Source: Sphingomonas bacterium (GTDB lineage Bacteria; Pseudomonadota; Alphaproteobacteria; Sphingomonadales; Sphingomonadaceae). Taken from it: a stretch of DNA of 14,401 bases. The position numbers and the translations under genes are program-made. The notes beneath the pieces were generated by a model that did not search any database, was not told the origin of the DNA, and saw only the letters and a program-made list of their open reading frames with translations. The stretch's first letter is position 1. Each line of letters opens with the position of its first letter. Shown here one piece after another: positions 8,070-14,185 of this stretch. Location of the stretch: contig JAJAYY010000164.1 in assembly GCA_026785965.1 (NCBI GenBank), forward strand, positions 1-14,401, in the 5' to 3' direction.

Positions 8070-8647
8070 GTCGTCGTCTTTCCTAAGCCGATGGTCACGA
8101 CGGTGTCGGACGTGAATACATATTCGGGCACGAAAAGGTTCAATGGCGCCGGACCTTTGCGGATGCGCGCGGCGGTGTCGTAGTGCGAACCGTGGCACGG
8201 GCAGAAATAGCCGCCATAGTCCCCGCGATTCTCGCCCTCGCCGGTGCCCAGCGGGACGCAGCCCAAATGAGTGCAGACGCCGAGCGTGATCAGCCAATTT
8301 TCCTTGCCCGGCTTGGTCCGCTCGCCCAGCGATTGCGGATCGCGCAGCTCGCTCAGCTTGACCGCATTGGCTGCCGAGATTTCCTGCGGGGTCAGGTTGC
8401 GAACGAACACCGGCTGCTTGCGCCAGCTGGTCTTGATCGCCTGCCCCGGCGCAATCTTCGAAATGTCGACTTCGGTCGAGGCGAGCGCGAGCACATCGGC
8501 CGACGGGCTCATCTGGCTGACCAGCGGCAACACCACGACGGCGGCGCCAACCCCGGCGAAGCTCACCGCGGCGATATTGATGAAGTCACGCCGGCGGACA
8601 CCATCGTCCTCGCCATTCGCAACCTTGAGTTCTTCCAGCGTGGCCAT
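8066..8647 (-). CDS. petA: Rieske iron-sulfur protein, complex III
   Basis: A 193-residue ubiquinol-cytochrome c reductase iron-sulfur subunit that takes the first electron from quinol at the Qo site and passes it to cytochrome c1. The 2Fe-2S ligands are in the boxes CTHLGC (125-130) and CPCHGSHYD (149-157), giving Cys125, His127, Cys149 and His152, with Cys130 and Cys151 forming the stabilising disulfide. The N-terminus carries a twin-arginine type motif RRRDFI (18-23) ahead of a single hydrophobic anchor (about 24-45), so Tat-dependent insertion is expected. The ATG at 8647 is preferred because AAGGGTGAG lies just upstream and the length fits the family. The longer open frame upstream runs antisense through trmL and is not credible. 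This is the first gene of petABC. Confidence 0.96.
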   Translation of the reverse strand: MATLEELKVANGEDDGVRRRDFINIAAVSFAGVGAAVVVLPLVSQMSPSADVLALASTEVDISKIAPGQAIKTSWRKQPVFVRNLTPQEISAANAVKLSELRDPQSLGERTKPGKENWLITLGVCTHLGCVPLGTGEGENRGDYGGYFCPCHGSHYDTAARIRKGPAPLNLFVPEYVFTSDTVVTIGLGKTTT

Positions 8648-8823
8648 GCTCACCCTTGCAACATGATGTGCGCGCGATGCCCGGTCAGGCACCGATACAG
8701 ATACGGCATCGCCCGGCTTGGCCCGGGAGCGATTGGCGCGCCTGATAGCGCCTCGCTTGGCCGATGCAAATGCCCAAATTGCGTCTCTTGTGCGATGCGC
8801 TGTGCGGGGACTATCGGGCAACG

Positions 8824-9276
8824 ATGCGGATCGCCCTGTTCGAACCTGAAATTGCCGGCAATGTCGGCGCGGTGTTGCGCCTCGGCGCGTGCATGGGCGT
8901 CGCGGTCGATCTGATCGAGCCGCTCGGATTTGCGTGGGAAGACAAGCGCGTGCGCCGCACGGCGATGGACTATATCGACCATGTCGAGGTCGTTCGCCAC
9001 GCCGATTTTGCAGCCTTCCAGTTGCTGCAACCAGCCGCGCGGCTGGTGCTGCTGACCACCAAGGCTGACGCCTCGCTCTATGATTTTTCATTTCAGCCCG
9101 ACGATATTTTGATGTTCGGCAAGGAAAGTGCCGGGGTTTCGGCCGAGGTCGCCGCGGCGTGCGACGCCGCGCTGCGGATTCCGATCCGACCCGAGGTCCG
9201 CTCGTTCAACCTCGCCACCTCGGCAGCGCTCGCGCTCGGTGAAGCGCTGCGCCAGACCGGCGACCTGCCGCTATAG
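8824..9276 (+). CDS. trmL: tRNA (cytidine(34)-2'-O)-methyltransferase
   Basis: A 150-residue SPOUT-class methyltransferase that 2'-O-methylates the wobble base (C34/U34) of tRNA-Leu isoacceptors, using S-adenosylmethionine. The family hallmarks are all present: FEPEIAGNVGAVLRL (6-20), LIEPLGFAWEDKRVRR (30-45), the MFGKESAG loop (97-104) and the knot segment RSFNLATSAALALGEALRQ (126-144). The start at 8824 aligns with the usual beginning of TrmL (MRIALFEPEI). An upstream in-frame ATG at 8764 would add 20 residues that do not resemble the family, so it is rejected. The gene is divergent from petABC, sharing a 176-base intergenic region, and ends six bases before the convergent toxin gene. Confidence 0.93.
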   Translation: MRIALFEPEIAGNVGAVLRLGACMGVAVDLIEPLGFAWEDKRVRRTAMDYIDHVEVVRHADFAAFQLLQPAARLVLLTTKADASLYDFSFQPDDILMFGKESAGVSAEVAAACDAALRIPIRPEVRSFNLATSAALALGEALRQTGDLPL

Positions 9277-9282
9277 CGGCGG

Positions 9283-9777
9283 TCATTCCGTCCGTTTGGT
9301 CATCCGCAAGCGGTTGGCGCTCGCACGTTCGACGATCGCATCACGCATGCGAGTGAATAAATGGTCCGGAATCGCGCCATGATAAGGGCCGCTCCCGCCC
9401 GCGACGATCCGGATATCCGGACCCGGCCAGACAAATCGATTCAATTCATTCAGGATGATCCAGCTTCGCGCCTCATCTAGGCCAAGCTCGCGTTTTATAA
9501 TTTTGGGAATTTCGATTGCGGATTGCGGCAGTCGAGGCTCGCTATGGGTAATCGGCGCGACGAGAAGTTGCGTGTTGCCGTGCACATTCTGGACGGCAAC
9601 GACAATTACGACAGGCCGGTCTTTCAGTCCTTCTTCCTGCCCTGCGTCGGCTTCATGTGACCACAAATAGGCGTAAGAAAGGACATCACCCGGCTGCGGG
9701 ATCGGCCACGCGACGACCGGCGGTGCGCGACCGCTCGCCGGGTTCGGCGCCGCGGATGGCTTCGAAGGTTTCTTCAT
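9283..9777 (-). CDS. PemK/MazF-family toxin of a type II toxin-antitoxin pair
   Basis: A 164-residue protein resembling PemK-like growth inhibitors: PQPGDVLSYAYLW (28-40) followed by KDRPVVIVVAVQ (52-63) and LLVAPITHS (71-79), the layout of the MazF/PemK fold. Family members are usually mRNA endoribonucleases; activity here is inferred. It is longer than classic MazF (about 110 residues), with a Lys/Pro/Ala-rich N-terminal extension of about 27 residues. The start at 9777 (MKKPSKPSA) has GGAAGA six bases upstream; the frame also has an ATG at 9828 with no comparable support. With the 9777 start, the first 92 bases lie inside the antitoxin gene in another frame, implying tight translational coupling. 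Parts of the gene are noticeably AT-richer than neighbouring genes, consistent with acquisition. It converges on trmL. Confidence 0.78.
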   Translation of the reverse strand: MKKPSKPSAAPNPASGRAPPVVAWPIPQPGDVLSYAYLWSHEADAGQEEGLKDRPVVIVVAVQNVHGNTQLLVAPITHSEPRLPQSAIEIPKIIKRELGLDEARSWIILNELNRFVWPGPDIRIVAGGSGPYHGAIPDHLFTRMRDAIVERASANRLRMTKRTE

Positions 9778-9967
9778 CGAGATCTTCCGTAAGGATGACT
9801 TGGCGATCGCGACGAAGCAGGCGCTCATATTCGTTCAACGAGATCATCACGATCCGCGTCGAGCCGTGTCGCTGGATACCAACCGGGCGAAGCATGGCCT
9901 CGTCGGTGTAATAGCCGAACTTGCTCGCTACCTGCTTTGCCGAAACCTCCAAAAGTGGATGGCTCAT
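9686..9967 (-). CDS. Phd/YefM-like antitoxin
   Basis: A 93-residue small protein directly upstream of, and overlapping, the PemK-like toxin. Its N-terminal two-thirds fit the Phd/YefM DNA-binding fold: VSAKQVASKFGYYTDEAM (8-25), then RPVGIQRHGSTRIVMISLNEYERLL (27-51), where the segment ending in SLNEYERL is typical of these antitoxins. The C-terminus is acidic then Arg/Gly/Pro-rich and is presumed to be the disordered toxin-binding tail. Residues from about 64 on are encoded in DNA shared with the toxin start. A strong AGGAGG lies nine bases before the ATG. Autoregulation through the upstream repeats is inferred from the family. A Phd-type antitoxin with a PemK-type toxin is a mixed pairing, though such shuffling is known. 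Confidence 0.75.
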   Translation of the reverse strand: MSHPLLEVSAKQVASKFGYYTDEAMLRPVGIQRHGSTRIVMISLNEYERLLRRDRQVILTEDLDEETFEAIRGAEPGERSRTAGRRVADPAAG

Positions 9968-9994
9968 GGCGAACTGCCTCCTGGGTGGGAAAAG

Positions 9995-10021
9995 TCCGTA
10001 TAAGCCTTATTATCCGAATAA
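9995..10021 (-). promoter_or_regulatory. Candidate antitoxin operator
   Basis: Two near-identical copies of TCCG(T/A)ATAA on the + strand (9995-10003 and 10013-10021) are spaced by 18 bases. Between them lies the inverted repeat ATAAG-C-CTTAT (10000-10010). The arrangement overlaps the candidate -10 element of the toxin-antitoxin promoter, where an autoregulating antitoxin would be expected to bind. This is sequence inference only. Confidence 0.4.
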
Positions 10022-10038
10022 ACCAGCTAAATTTCCAA
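10009..10038 (-). promoter_or_regulatory. Candidate sigma70-type promoter of the toxin-antitoxin operon
   Basis: On the minus strand, TTGGAA (10038-10033) and GATAAT (10014-10009) are separated by 18 bases, close to the -35/-10 consensus. They are placed about 40-70 bases upstream of the antitoxin ATG. The region is AT-rich compared with its surroundings. The divergent hemF gene starts at 10080, so it may share this regulatory zone. Confidence 0.45.
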
Positions 10039-10079
10039 CCCTTGACCGCTGCTGTGCTTTGCCGCCATCGCCGACCACG

Positions 10080-10922
10080 ATGAAACCGCTCGACGACCAG
10101 CAACAAGCCGCGCGCGACTGGTTCGAATCGCTGCGCGATCGAATTTGCGCCGCGTTCGAAGGAATCGAGCGCGAGGCCGGCAGCGACGCCTCGTTCGACT
10201 ATATCCCGTGGGACCGCACCGAAGCTGACGGCTCGCCCGGCGGTGGCGGAGTGCGCGGGCAGATGAACGGCACGGTGTTCGAAAAGGTCGGGGTCAATGT
10301 TTCGACCGTCGGCGGCCGTTTGAGCCCCGAATTCGCCGTCTCGATCCCCGGCGCCGAGGAGGACCCCAGCTTCTTCGCCACCGGGATCAGCCTCGTCGCG
10401 CACATGGCCAACCCGCACGTCCCCGCGGTGCATTTCAACACGCGTTACCTGACCACGACGCGACGCTGGTTCGGCGGCGGCGCCGATCTGAACCCCGCTT
10501 TGCCGATCGCGCAAGATACCGACGCTTTTCACGCCCGCCTGCGCGCCGCCTGCGCCGCGCACGATCCGACCTTTTACGAACGCTTCGCCAAATGGGCCGA
10601 GGAATATTTCTGGCTGCCCCACCGCCAGGTCGCGCGCGGCGTCGGGGGCATCTTCTTCGACCGGCTCGAAGATCATTTCGACGCGCATTTCGCCTTTACC
10701 TGCGATGTCGGCGAGGCGTTTCTCGACATTTTCCCGGCGATCGTGCGGCGCCGGATGGACACGCCATTCACCGACGCCGAGCTGGCAACACTGCTCGAAT
10801 TCCGCGGCCGCTACGTCGAGTTCAACCTGCTTTACGATCGCGGGACGCTGTTCGGGCTCAAGACCGGGGGCAACATCGACGCGATCCTGATGAGCCTGCC
10901 GCCGCTGGCGCGCTGGGCGTGA
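10080..10922 (+). CDS. hemF: Oxygen-dependent coproporphyrinogen III oxidase
   Basis: A 280-residue enzyme that oxidatively decarboxylates coproporphyrinogen III to protoporphyrinogen IX in aerobic haem synthesis, in the cytoplasm. Diagnostic blocks are GGGGVRGQMNGTVFEKVGVN (54-73), NPHVPAVHFNTRYL (111-124) carrying conserved His residues, WFGGGADLNP (130-139), HRQVARGVGGIFFDRL (181-196) and the C-terminal RYVEFNLLYDRGTLFGLKTGG (244-264). Length is close to the usual 280-300. The start ATG at 10080 is chosen because family similarity begins there; an open frame runs further upstream to 9921 but overlaps the antitoxin and its promoter. No strong Shine-Dalgarno is visible. The TGA stop overlaps the GTG start of the GNAT gene (GTGA), so the two are probably co-translated. 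Confidence 0.96.
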   Translation: MKPLDDQQQAARDWFESLRDRICAAFEGIEREAGSDASFDYIPWDRTEADGSPGGGGVRGQMNGTVFEKVGVNVSTVGGRLSPEFAVSIPGAEEDPSFFATGISLVAHMANPHVPAVHFNTRYLTTTRRWFGGGADLNPALPIAQDTDAFHARLRAACAAHDPTFYERFAKWAEEYFWLPHRQVARGVGGIFFDRLEDHFDAHFAFTCDVGEAFLDIFPAIVRRRMDTPFTDAELATLLEFRGRYVEFNLLYDRGTLFGLKTGGNIDAILMSLPPLARWA

Positions 10923-11527
10923 GCTTGATCGACGTCCCCGCTGGCCAGCTCGCCGCGGTCGTCTCCTATCTCGAGATGCGGGCACCGCCGCTTAAGCACG
11001 CCTTGCCCGCCTCCCCGCTCGAGCTCCATCGGATCGAGGACCCAGCGCCCGCCGCTTATCGCGAGCTGTTCCGGCAGGTCGGCGCGCCGTGGCTGTGGTT
11101 CTCGCGGCTGATCATGCCCGACGCCGCGTTGGCCGCGATCCTCGATCACCCAGGGGTCGAATTGTTCGACGTGCGCGATGGCGACGCGGTGGTCGGGATG
11201 CTCGAACTCGATCGCCGTTCGGCCGGGCAATGCGAGCTCGCCTTCGTCGGCCTGATCCCCGCTTATGCCGGGCAAGGACATGGCCGCTGGCTGCTCGCCG
11301 AAGCGATCGAGCGGGCATGGTCGGGTGATGCGGTCGAGCGGGTCCACGTCCACACTTGCAGCCTTGATCACCCCGCCGCGCTCAACGCCTATTGCCGCGC
11401 CGGCTTTGTCGCGGTGCGCCGCAAGGTCGAAACCTTCATCGATCCGCGCCTCGCAGATATTCTACCGCGCGGCACTGCGCCTCAGGTGCCGTTGCTCGAC
11501 CCTTCGCTCGACTCGGCGAGCAGCTGA
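10919..11527 (+). CDS. GNAT-family N-acetyltransferase
   Basis: A 202-residue protein with the GNAT acetyl-CoA-binding core: GLIPAYAGQGHGRWLL (111-126) matches motif A, although an Ala replaces the usual Arg/Gln at the first loop position. A C-terminal HPAALNAYCRAGFVAVRR (151-168) resembles the N-x-x-A-L-x-x-Y-x-x-x-GF block. The acceptor substrate is unknown. The GTG at 10919 overlaps the hemF stop; an ATG at 10976 would remove 19 residues and is less likely because of the coupling. Position after hemF suggests co-expression with haem synthesis but does not prove a role in it. The last 46 bases overlap, in the opposite direction, the end of the membrane-protein gene. Confidence 0.85.
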   Translation: MSLIDVPAGQLAAVVSYLEMRAPPLKHALPASPLELHRIEDPAPAAYRELFRQVGAPWLWFSRLIMPDAALAAILDHPGVELFDVRDGDAVVGMLELDRRSAGQCELAFVGLIPAYAGQGHGRWLLAEAIERAWSGDAVERVHVHTCSLDHPAALNAYCRAGFVAVRRKVETFIDPRLADILPRGTAPQVPLLDPSLDSASS

Positions 11528-12282
11528 AGCGTGATCCGCCCGGTCATCGCCGCATAGAGCGACAGCACCACGCCCTGGACCAACCCACCGGCCAGCGCGA
11601 CGATTAGCCGCGACACGCTCATCGGTTCGGGCGGTCCGATCAGCAGCGCAGCAGCGCTTCCGAACGCGATGGTCACCGCGGCGGCGAGCGCGAATGAGGC
11701 GACCAGGAACAGCAAGAAGAATCCCAGCAGCCGACCGTAATTGCCGCGAGTGAGGCGAAAAGTTTCTTTGAGCAGGCGCCACGGCCCGCCCTCGCTCGCC
11801 ATCGCCACCGCCGTCAACGGCAGGATCCGCGGCATCGCCGCAAATATTACCACGATCAGCAGCAAGGTGATTCGACCGGTCATCACACGCGCGTCGCCGC
11901 CCGACACGAGCGCCATGATCACGACCAGCGGAATCACGGCCAAACCGAACATCAGGCCGAATAAAAACAACGCGCCGAGCGCCGACCAGAACCGCCGGAA
12001 AGCGAGCTTGAGCGCGCCGCCGATCGGCGCGTCCCAGCCCATCGCGAGACGCATGATCGCGAGCTGGCCGATCATCCCGATCAATAGCGAGGCGAGCACG
12101 ACCAGGCTCCATCCCCCGGGCTCGGGCTGGGTCCCGACCGCTGAGCTCGGCTTGATCAGTTCGGCGATCACCGCGGGCACCACGATCAAGGCGAGCACGA
12201 CCGGCGCGATCAGCCGACGCTCGCGGCGCACGAATGCGGCCGCTTCGCCCCATGCTTTGCCGATCGATAATTGTCCCGCCAC
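11482..12282 (-). CDS. Multi-pass membrane protein, function unknown
   Basis: A 266-residue integral membrane protein with about six hydrophobic segments (roughly 24-42, 58-76, 99-125, 138-158, 184-215 and 224-246) and a short polar tail. The C-terminal segment [15 protein letters not shown] resembles the end of proteins annotated as glycerophosphoryl diester phosphodiesterase membrane-domain or YciC-like, but no catalytic motif is visible and the assignment is tentative. The start is one of two adjacent GTG codons (12285 or 12282); the second is preferred because GAGGGAG then lies about six bases upstream. The open frame continues to 12396 but would run into the lipB leader. It is divergent from lipB and converges on the GNAT gene with a 46-base overlap of coding 3' ends. 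Confidence 0.75.
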   Translation of the reverse strand: MAGQLSIGKAWGEAAAFVRRERRLIAPVVLALIVVPAVIAELIKPSSAVGTQPEPGGWSLVVLASLLIGMIGQLAIMRLAMGWDAPIGGALKLAFRRFWSALGALFLFGLMFGLAVIPLVVIMALVSGGDARVMTGRITLLLIVVIFAAMPRILPLTAVAMASEGGPWRLLKETFRLTRGNYGRLLGFFLLFLVASFALAAAVTIAFGSAAALLIGPPEPMSVSRLIVALAGGLVQGVVLSLYAAMTGRITLQLLAESSEGSSNGT

Positions 12283-12379
12283 CACATTCTCCCTCGTCTT
12301 GGCCGGCGACCCTAGGGGCGCGCCGAATGGCTGGCAACGCGCTTGCCTGAGGCAAAGCGAGGCGCCAAGGACCAATTCG

Positions 12380-13042
12380 ATGACCGACACCGGCACGATT
12401 GAATGGAGCGTCAGCGACGGCCTGACACCCTATGCCGAGGCACTCGCCGCAATGGAGCGGCGCGCCGTGGCGGTGCGCGACGGGACCGCGCGCGAACTGG
12501 TGTGGCTGCTCGAGCATCCGCCCTTGTTCACCGCCGGCACCAGCGCCAACCCCGCCGAATTGTTCAACCCGCTCGGTTTTCCGGTTTTCGAAGCCGGGCG
12601 CGGCGGGCGCTATACCTATCACGGGCCGGGCCAGCGGGTTTGCTATCTGGTGCTCGACCTCGAACAGCGCGGCAAGGATATCCGCCGCTTCGTCCACGCG
12701 CTTGAAGGCTGGATGATCGCCGCGCTCGCCGAAGCGGGGGTTGCGGCGCGGCGCGAACCGGGCCGGATCGGCATCTGGACCGGTCGCGGCGCCGAGGAAG
12801 CCAAGATCGGCGCGATCGGGCTGCGCGTGAAGCGCTGGGTGACGCTCCACGGCTTCGCCATCAACGTCGCGCCCGACCTGGCGCATTTCGGCGGGATCGT
12901 GCCGTGCGGAATCGCCGATTATGGGGTCACCAGCCTGGCGAAACTCGGCCGCGATCCCTCGATGGCCGCGCTCGATGCCGCACTTAACCGGACTTTTCCG
13001 TGCTTTCTCAACGATTTGAGTCCGAATCAACAAGTCGCTTGA
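12380..13042 (+). CDS. lipB: Lipoyl(octanoyl) transferase
   Basis: A 220-residue octanoyltransferase that moves the octanoyl group from acyl carrier protein to lipoyl domains of 2-oxoacid dehydrogenases and the glycine cleavage H protein, ahead of LipA. The hallmarks are [21 protein letters not shown] (74-94) near the substrate site, the catalytic Lys142 in AKIGAIG and the catalytic Cys176 in [13 protein letters not shown]. The ATG at 12380 has AAGGA eight bases upstream and gives the usual length. The open frame running back to 11741 is antisense to the membrane-protein gene and is ignored. It is transcribed divergently from that membrane-protein gene. Confidence 0.96.
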   Translation: MTDTGTIEWSVSDGLTPYAEALAAMERRAVAVRDGTARELVWLLEHPPLFTAGTSANPAELFNPLGFPVFEAGRGGRYTYHGPGQRVCYLVLDLEQRGKDIRRFVHALEGWMIAALAEAGVAARREPGRIGIWTGRGAEEAKIGAIGLRVKRWVTLHGFAINVAPDLAHFGGIVPCGIADYGVTSLAKLGRDPSMAALDAALNRTFPCFLNDLSPNQQVA

Positions 13043-13132
13043 GGGCGCACCCCTTCCCGACTATTGTGCCCGCGATTTGCGGAGCGGGGGGAACACTCGC
13101 AGCAAGTCTGATTTTTTCCAAGGGAGTTTAGA

Positions 13133-13363
13133 ATGCGTGCTCTTATCCTGGTCGCTGCTGCGGCCCTGGCCGTTTCGGCTTGCAGCAAGAACGAAGCTGC
13201 TGAGAATACCATGAATGTTGACGAGACGCTCACCACCGAGAACGTCGTCGCCAATGACACGATGGCCGTCGATGCCGCCAATGGCATGGACGCCAACATG
13301 TCGATGGACGCCAACATGTCGATGAACGCGATGGACGCGAACATGTCGACCAACGCGATGTAA
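13133..13363 (+). CDS. Small Met/Asn/Asp-rich lipoprotein
   Basis: A 76-residue exported protein with a signal peptide ending in the lipobox VSAC; Cys17 would be lipidated and Ser follows it, consistent with outer-membrane sorting by the E. coli rule. AAGGGAG lies seven bases before the ATG. The mature part is almost free of basic residues (one Lys), acidic, and has ten Met among about 60 residues, with no further Cys. It ends in imperfect repeats of MDANMS. No enzymatic family is recognised. Short repetitive lipoproteins of this style are often seen in sphingomonads; metal (for example copper) binding through Met is only a guess from composition. The gene stands alone, between lipB and a strong terminator. 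Confidence 0.8.
   Translation: MRALILVAAAALAVSACSKNEAAENTMNVDETLTTENVVANDTMAVDAANGMDANMSMDANMSMNAMDANMSTNAM
13286..13348 (+). repeat. In-frame 18-bp tandem repeat in the lipoprotein gene
   Basis: ATGGACGCCAACATGTCG occurs at 13286-13303 and is repeated exactly at 13304-13321. After a nine-base ATGAACGCG spacer, a third copy with one change lies at 13331-13348. Each unit encodes MDANMS in frame, so copy-number change would lengthen or shorten the protein without a frameshift. Confidence 0.9.
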
Positions 13364-13401
13364 TCGCCTTCCGCGCGTCGCTTGCGGCGGGCGGAACGAT
13401 G

Positions 13402-13435
13402 AAAGGGGTCATCGGCTTGCCGGTGGCCCCTTTTT
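13402..13435 (+). terminator. Intrinsic terminator after the lipoprotein gene
   Basis: A near-perfect hairpin of 14 pairs, with two G-T pairs. The left arm runs 13402-13415 (AAAGGGGTCATCGG), the tetraloop is CTTG (13416-13419) and the right arm runs 13420-13433 (CCGGTGGCCCCTTT). The T-run at 13431-13435 forms its 3' side. Position 38 bases after the lipoprotein stop fits termination of that gene. It also insulates the downstream secreted-protein gene. Confidence 0.9.
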
Positions 13436-13531
13436 CATTGGTTCAGCCTTGTGAAAGCCTGGCGGATGCCTAGTCTTGGCGAACAGACGGCCGGGGCCGG
13501 CGCCGCCTCTCCCGCTTTCTTGGAGATACTT

Positions 13532-14179
13532 ATGCGTCGCGCCTATCTGATCATTGTTCCGACCTTGCTGTCGTTCGCCGCGGCAGCCCCCGCGCAATTG
13601 TTCGTCCAGCCGCCCAATTTCATCGGCGGGCCGGTATCGGGGTCGGAGCCGGGCTTGGGATTGCCCTTGCCCGGGGCGACGGCGGAGGAATATTCGGCCG
13701 CGTTGATGTGGAACATGCGCGCCGGGCTCAACGTCGCCGCGCTGCAGTGCCAGTCGATGAAATTGATCGACGCGGTCGACAATTACAACGCCATGCTCAA
13801 CAATCATGGCGCCGAGCTTCGCCCCGCTTACGATCGGCTGGTCGGCTATTTCAAGCGCACCATTCCCGGCCCCAAGGGAATGAAGGCGTTCGACGATTAC
13901 AACACCAAGACCTACAATGGATTTTCGACGCTCCACGCGCAGCTCGGCTTTTGCCAGACCGCAGCGTCGATCGGGCGCGATGTGCTGTTCGCCCCGCGCG
14001 GCGGCCTTGCCGCGGTCGCGCAAGGGCGGATGCGCGAGCTTCGCAACAGCCTGGTCCCCGCGAGCGACCTGTTCTTCGCCACCCGCACCTTCCACCAGAG
14101 CGTGGCGCAATTGTCCCCTTACGGCGCCGAATGTTACGACAAGCGCGGCGCGGTCAAGAAGCGCTGCCTGCGCGGTTGA
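13532..14179 (+). CDS. Secreted or periplasmic protein of unknown family
   Basis: A 215-residue protein with a Sec signal peptide: MRRAYLIIV start, hydrophobic core, likely cut after APA at residue 21. GGAG lies seven bases before the ATG at 13532. An earlier in-frame start at 13451 would bury the signal peptide and is rejected. After a Pro/Gly-rich linker (about 26-50) the rest is mostly helical in character. Four cysteines (73, 141, 201, 212) could form two disulfides in the periplasm. A motif-like segment KGMKAFDDYNTKTYNGFSTL lies at 116-135. The C-terminus is strongly basic (KRGAVKKRCLRG). No family is recognised. It lies after the terminator of the lipoprotein gene, so it probably has its own promoter, and ends just before the convergent queE. 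Confidence 0.8.
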   Translation: MRRAYLIIVPTLLSFAAAAPAQLFVQPPNFIGGPVSGSEPGLGLPLPGATAEEYSAALMWNMRAGLNVAALQCQSMKLIDAVDNYNAMLNNHGAELRPAYDRLVGYFKRTIPGPKGMKAFDDYNTKTYNGFSTLHAQLGFCQTAASIGRDVLFAPRGGLAAVAQGRMRELRNSLVPASDLFFATRTFHQSVAQLSPYGAECYDKRGAVKKRCLRG

Positions 14180-14185
14180 TTGAGC

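Noticed and set aside
7209..8183. 324-codon open frame on the + strand
   Set aside because: It is antisense to cytochrome b, whose haem ligands and PEWY motif are unambiguous.
8648..8823. Promoter or riboswitch in the petA-trmL divergent region
   Set aside because: A short CCCGG-CTTGGC-CCGGG hairpin is present, but no convincing -35/-10 pair or known riboswitch pattern could be recognised by eye.
8648..9091. N-terminal extension of the Rieske frame
   Set aside because: It runs antisense through trmL; the family length, ribosome site and Tat motif all support the start at 8647.
9825..10985. 386-codon open frame on the minus strand
   Set aside because: It is antisense to hemF and overlaps the toxin-antitoxin promoter; no domain is recognised.
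11741..12379. Long upstream extension of the lipB frame
   Set aside because: It is antisense to the membrane-protein gene; the lipB start at 12380 has a good ribosome site and family-consistent length.
11462..13033. 523-codon open frame on the minus strand
   Set aside because: It is antisense to lipB and out of frame with the membrane-protein gene; Arg/Ala/Asp-rich shadow translation.
13043..13082. Possible terminator after lipB (GGGCGCA/TGTGCCC and CCGC-GATTT-GCGG)
   Set aside because: The stems are short and no T-run follows directly, so it is not supported as an intrinsic terminator.
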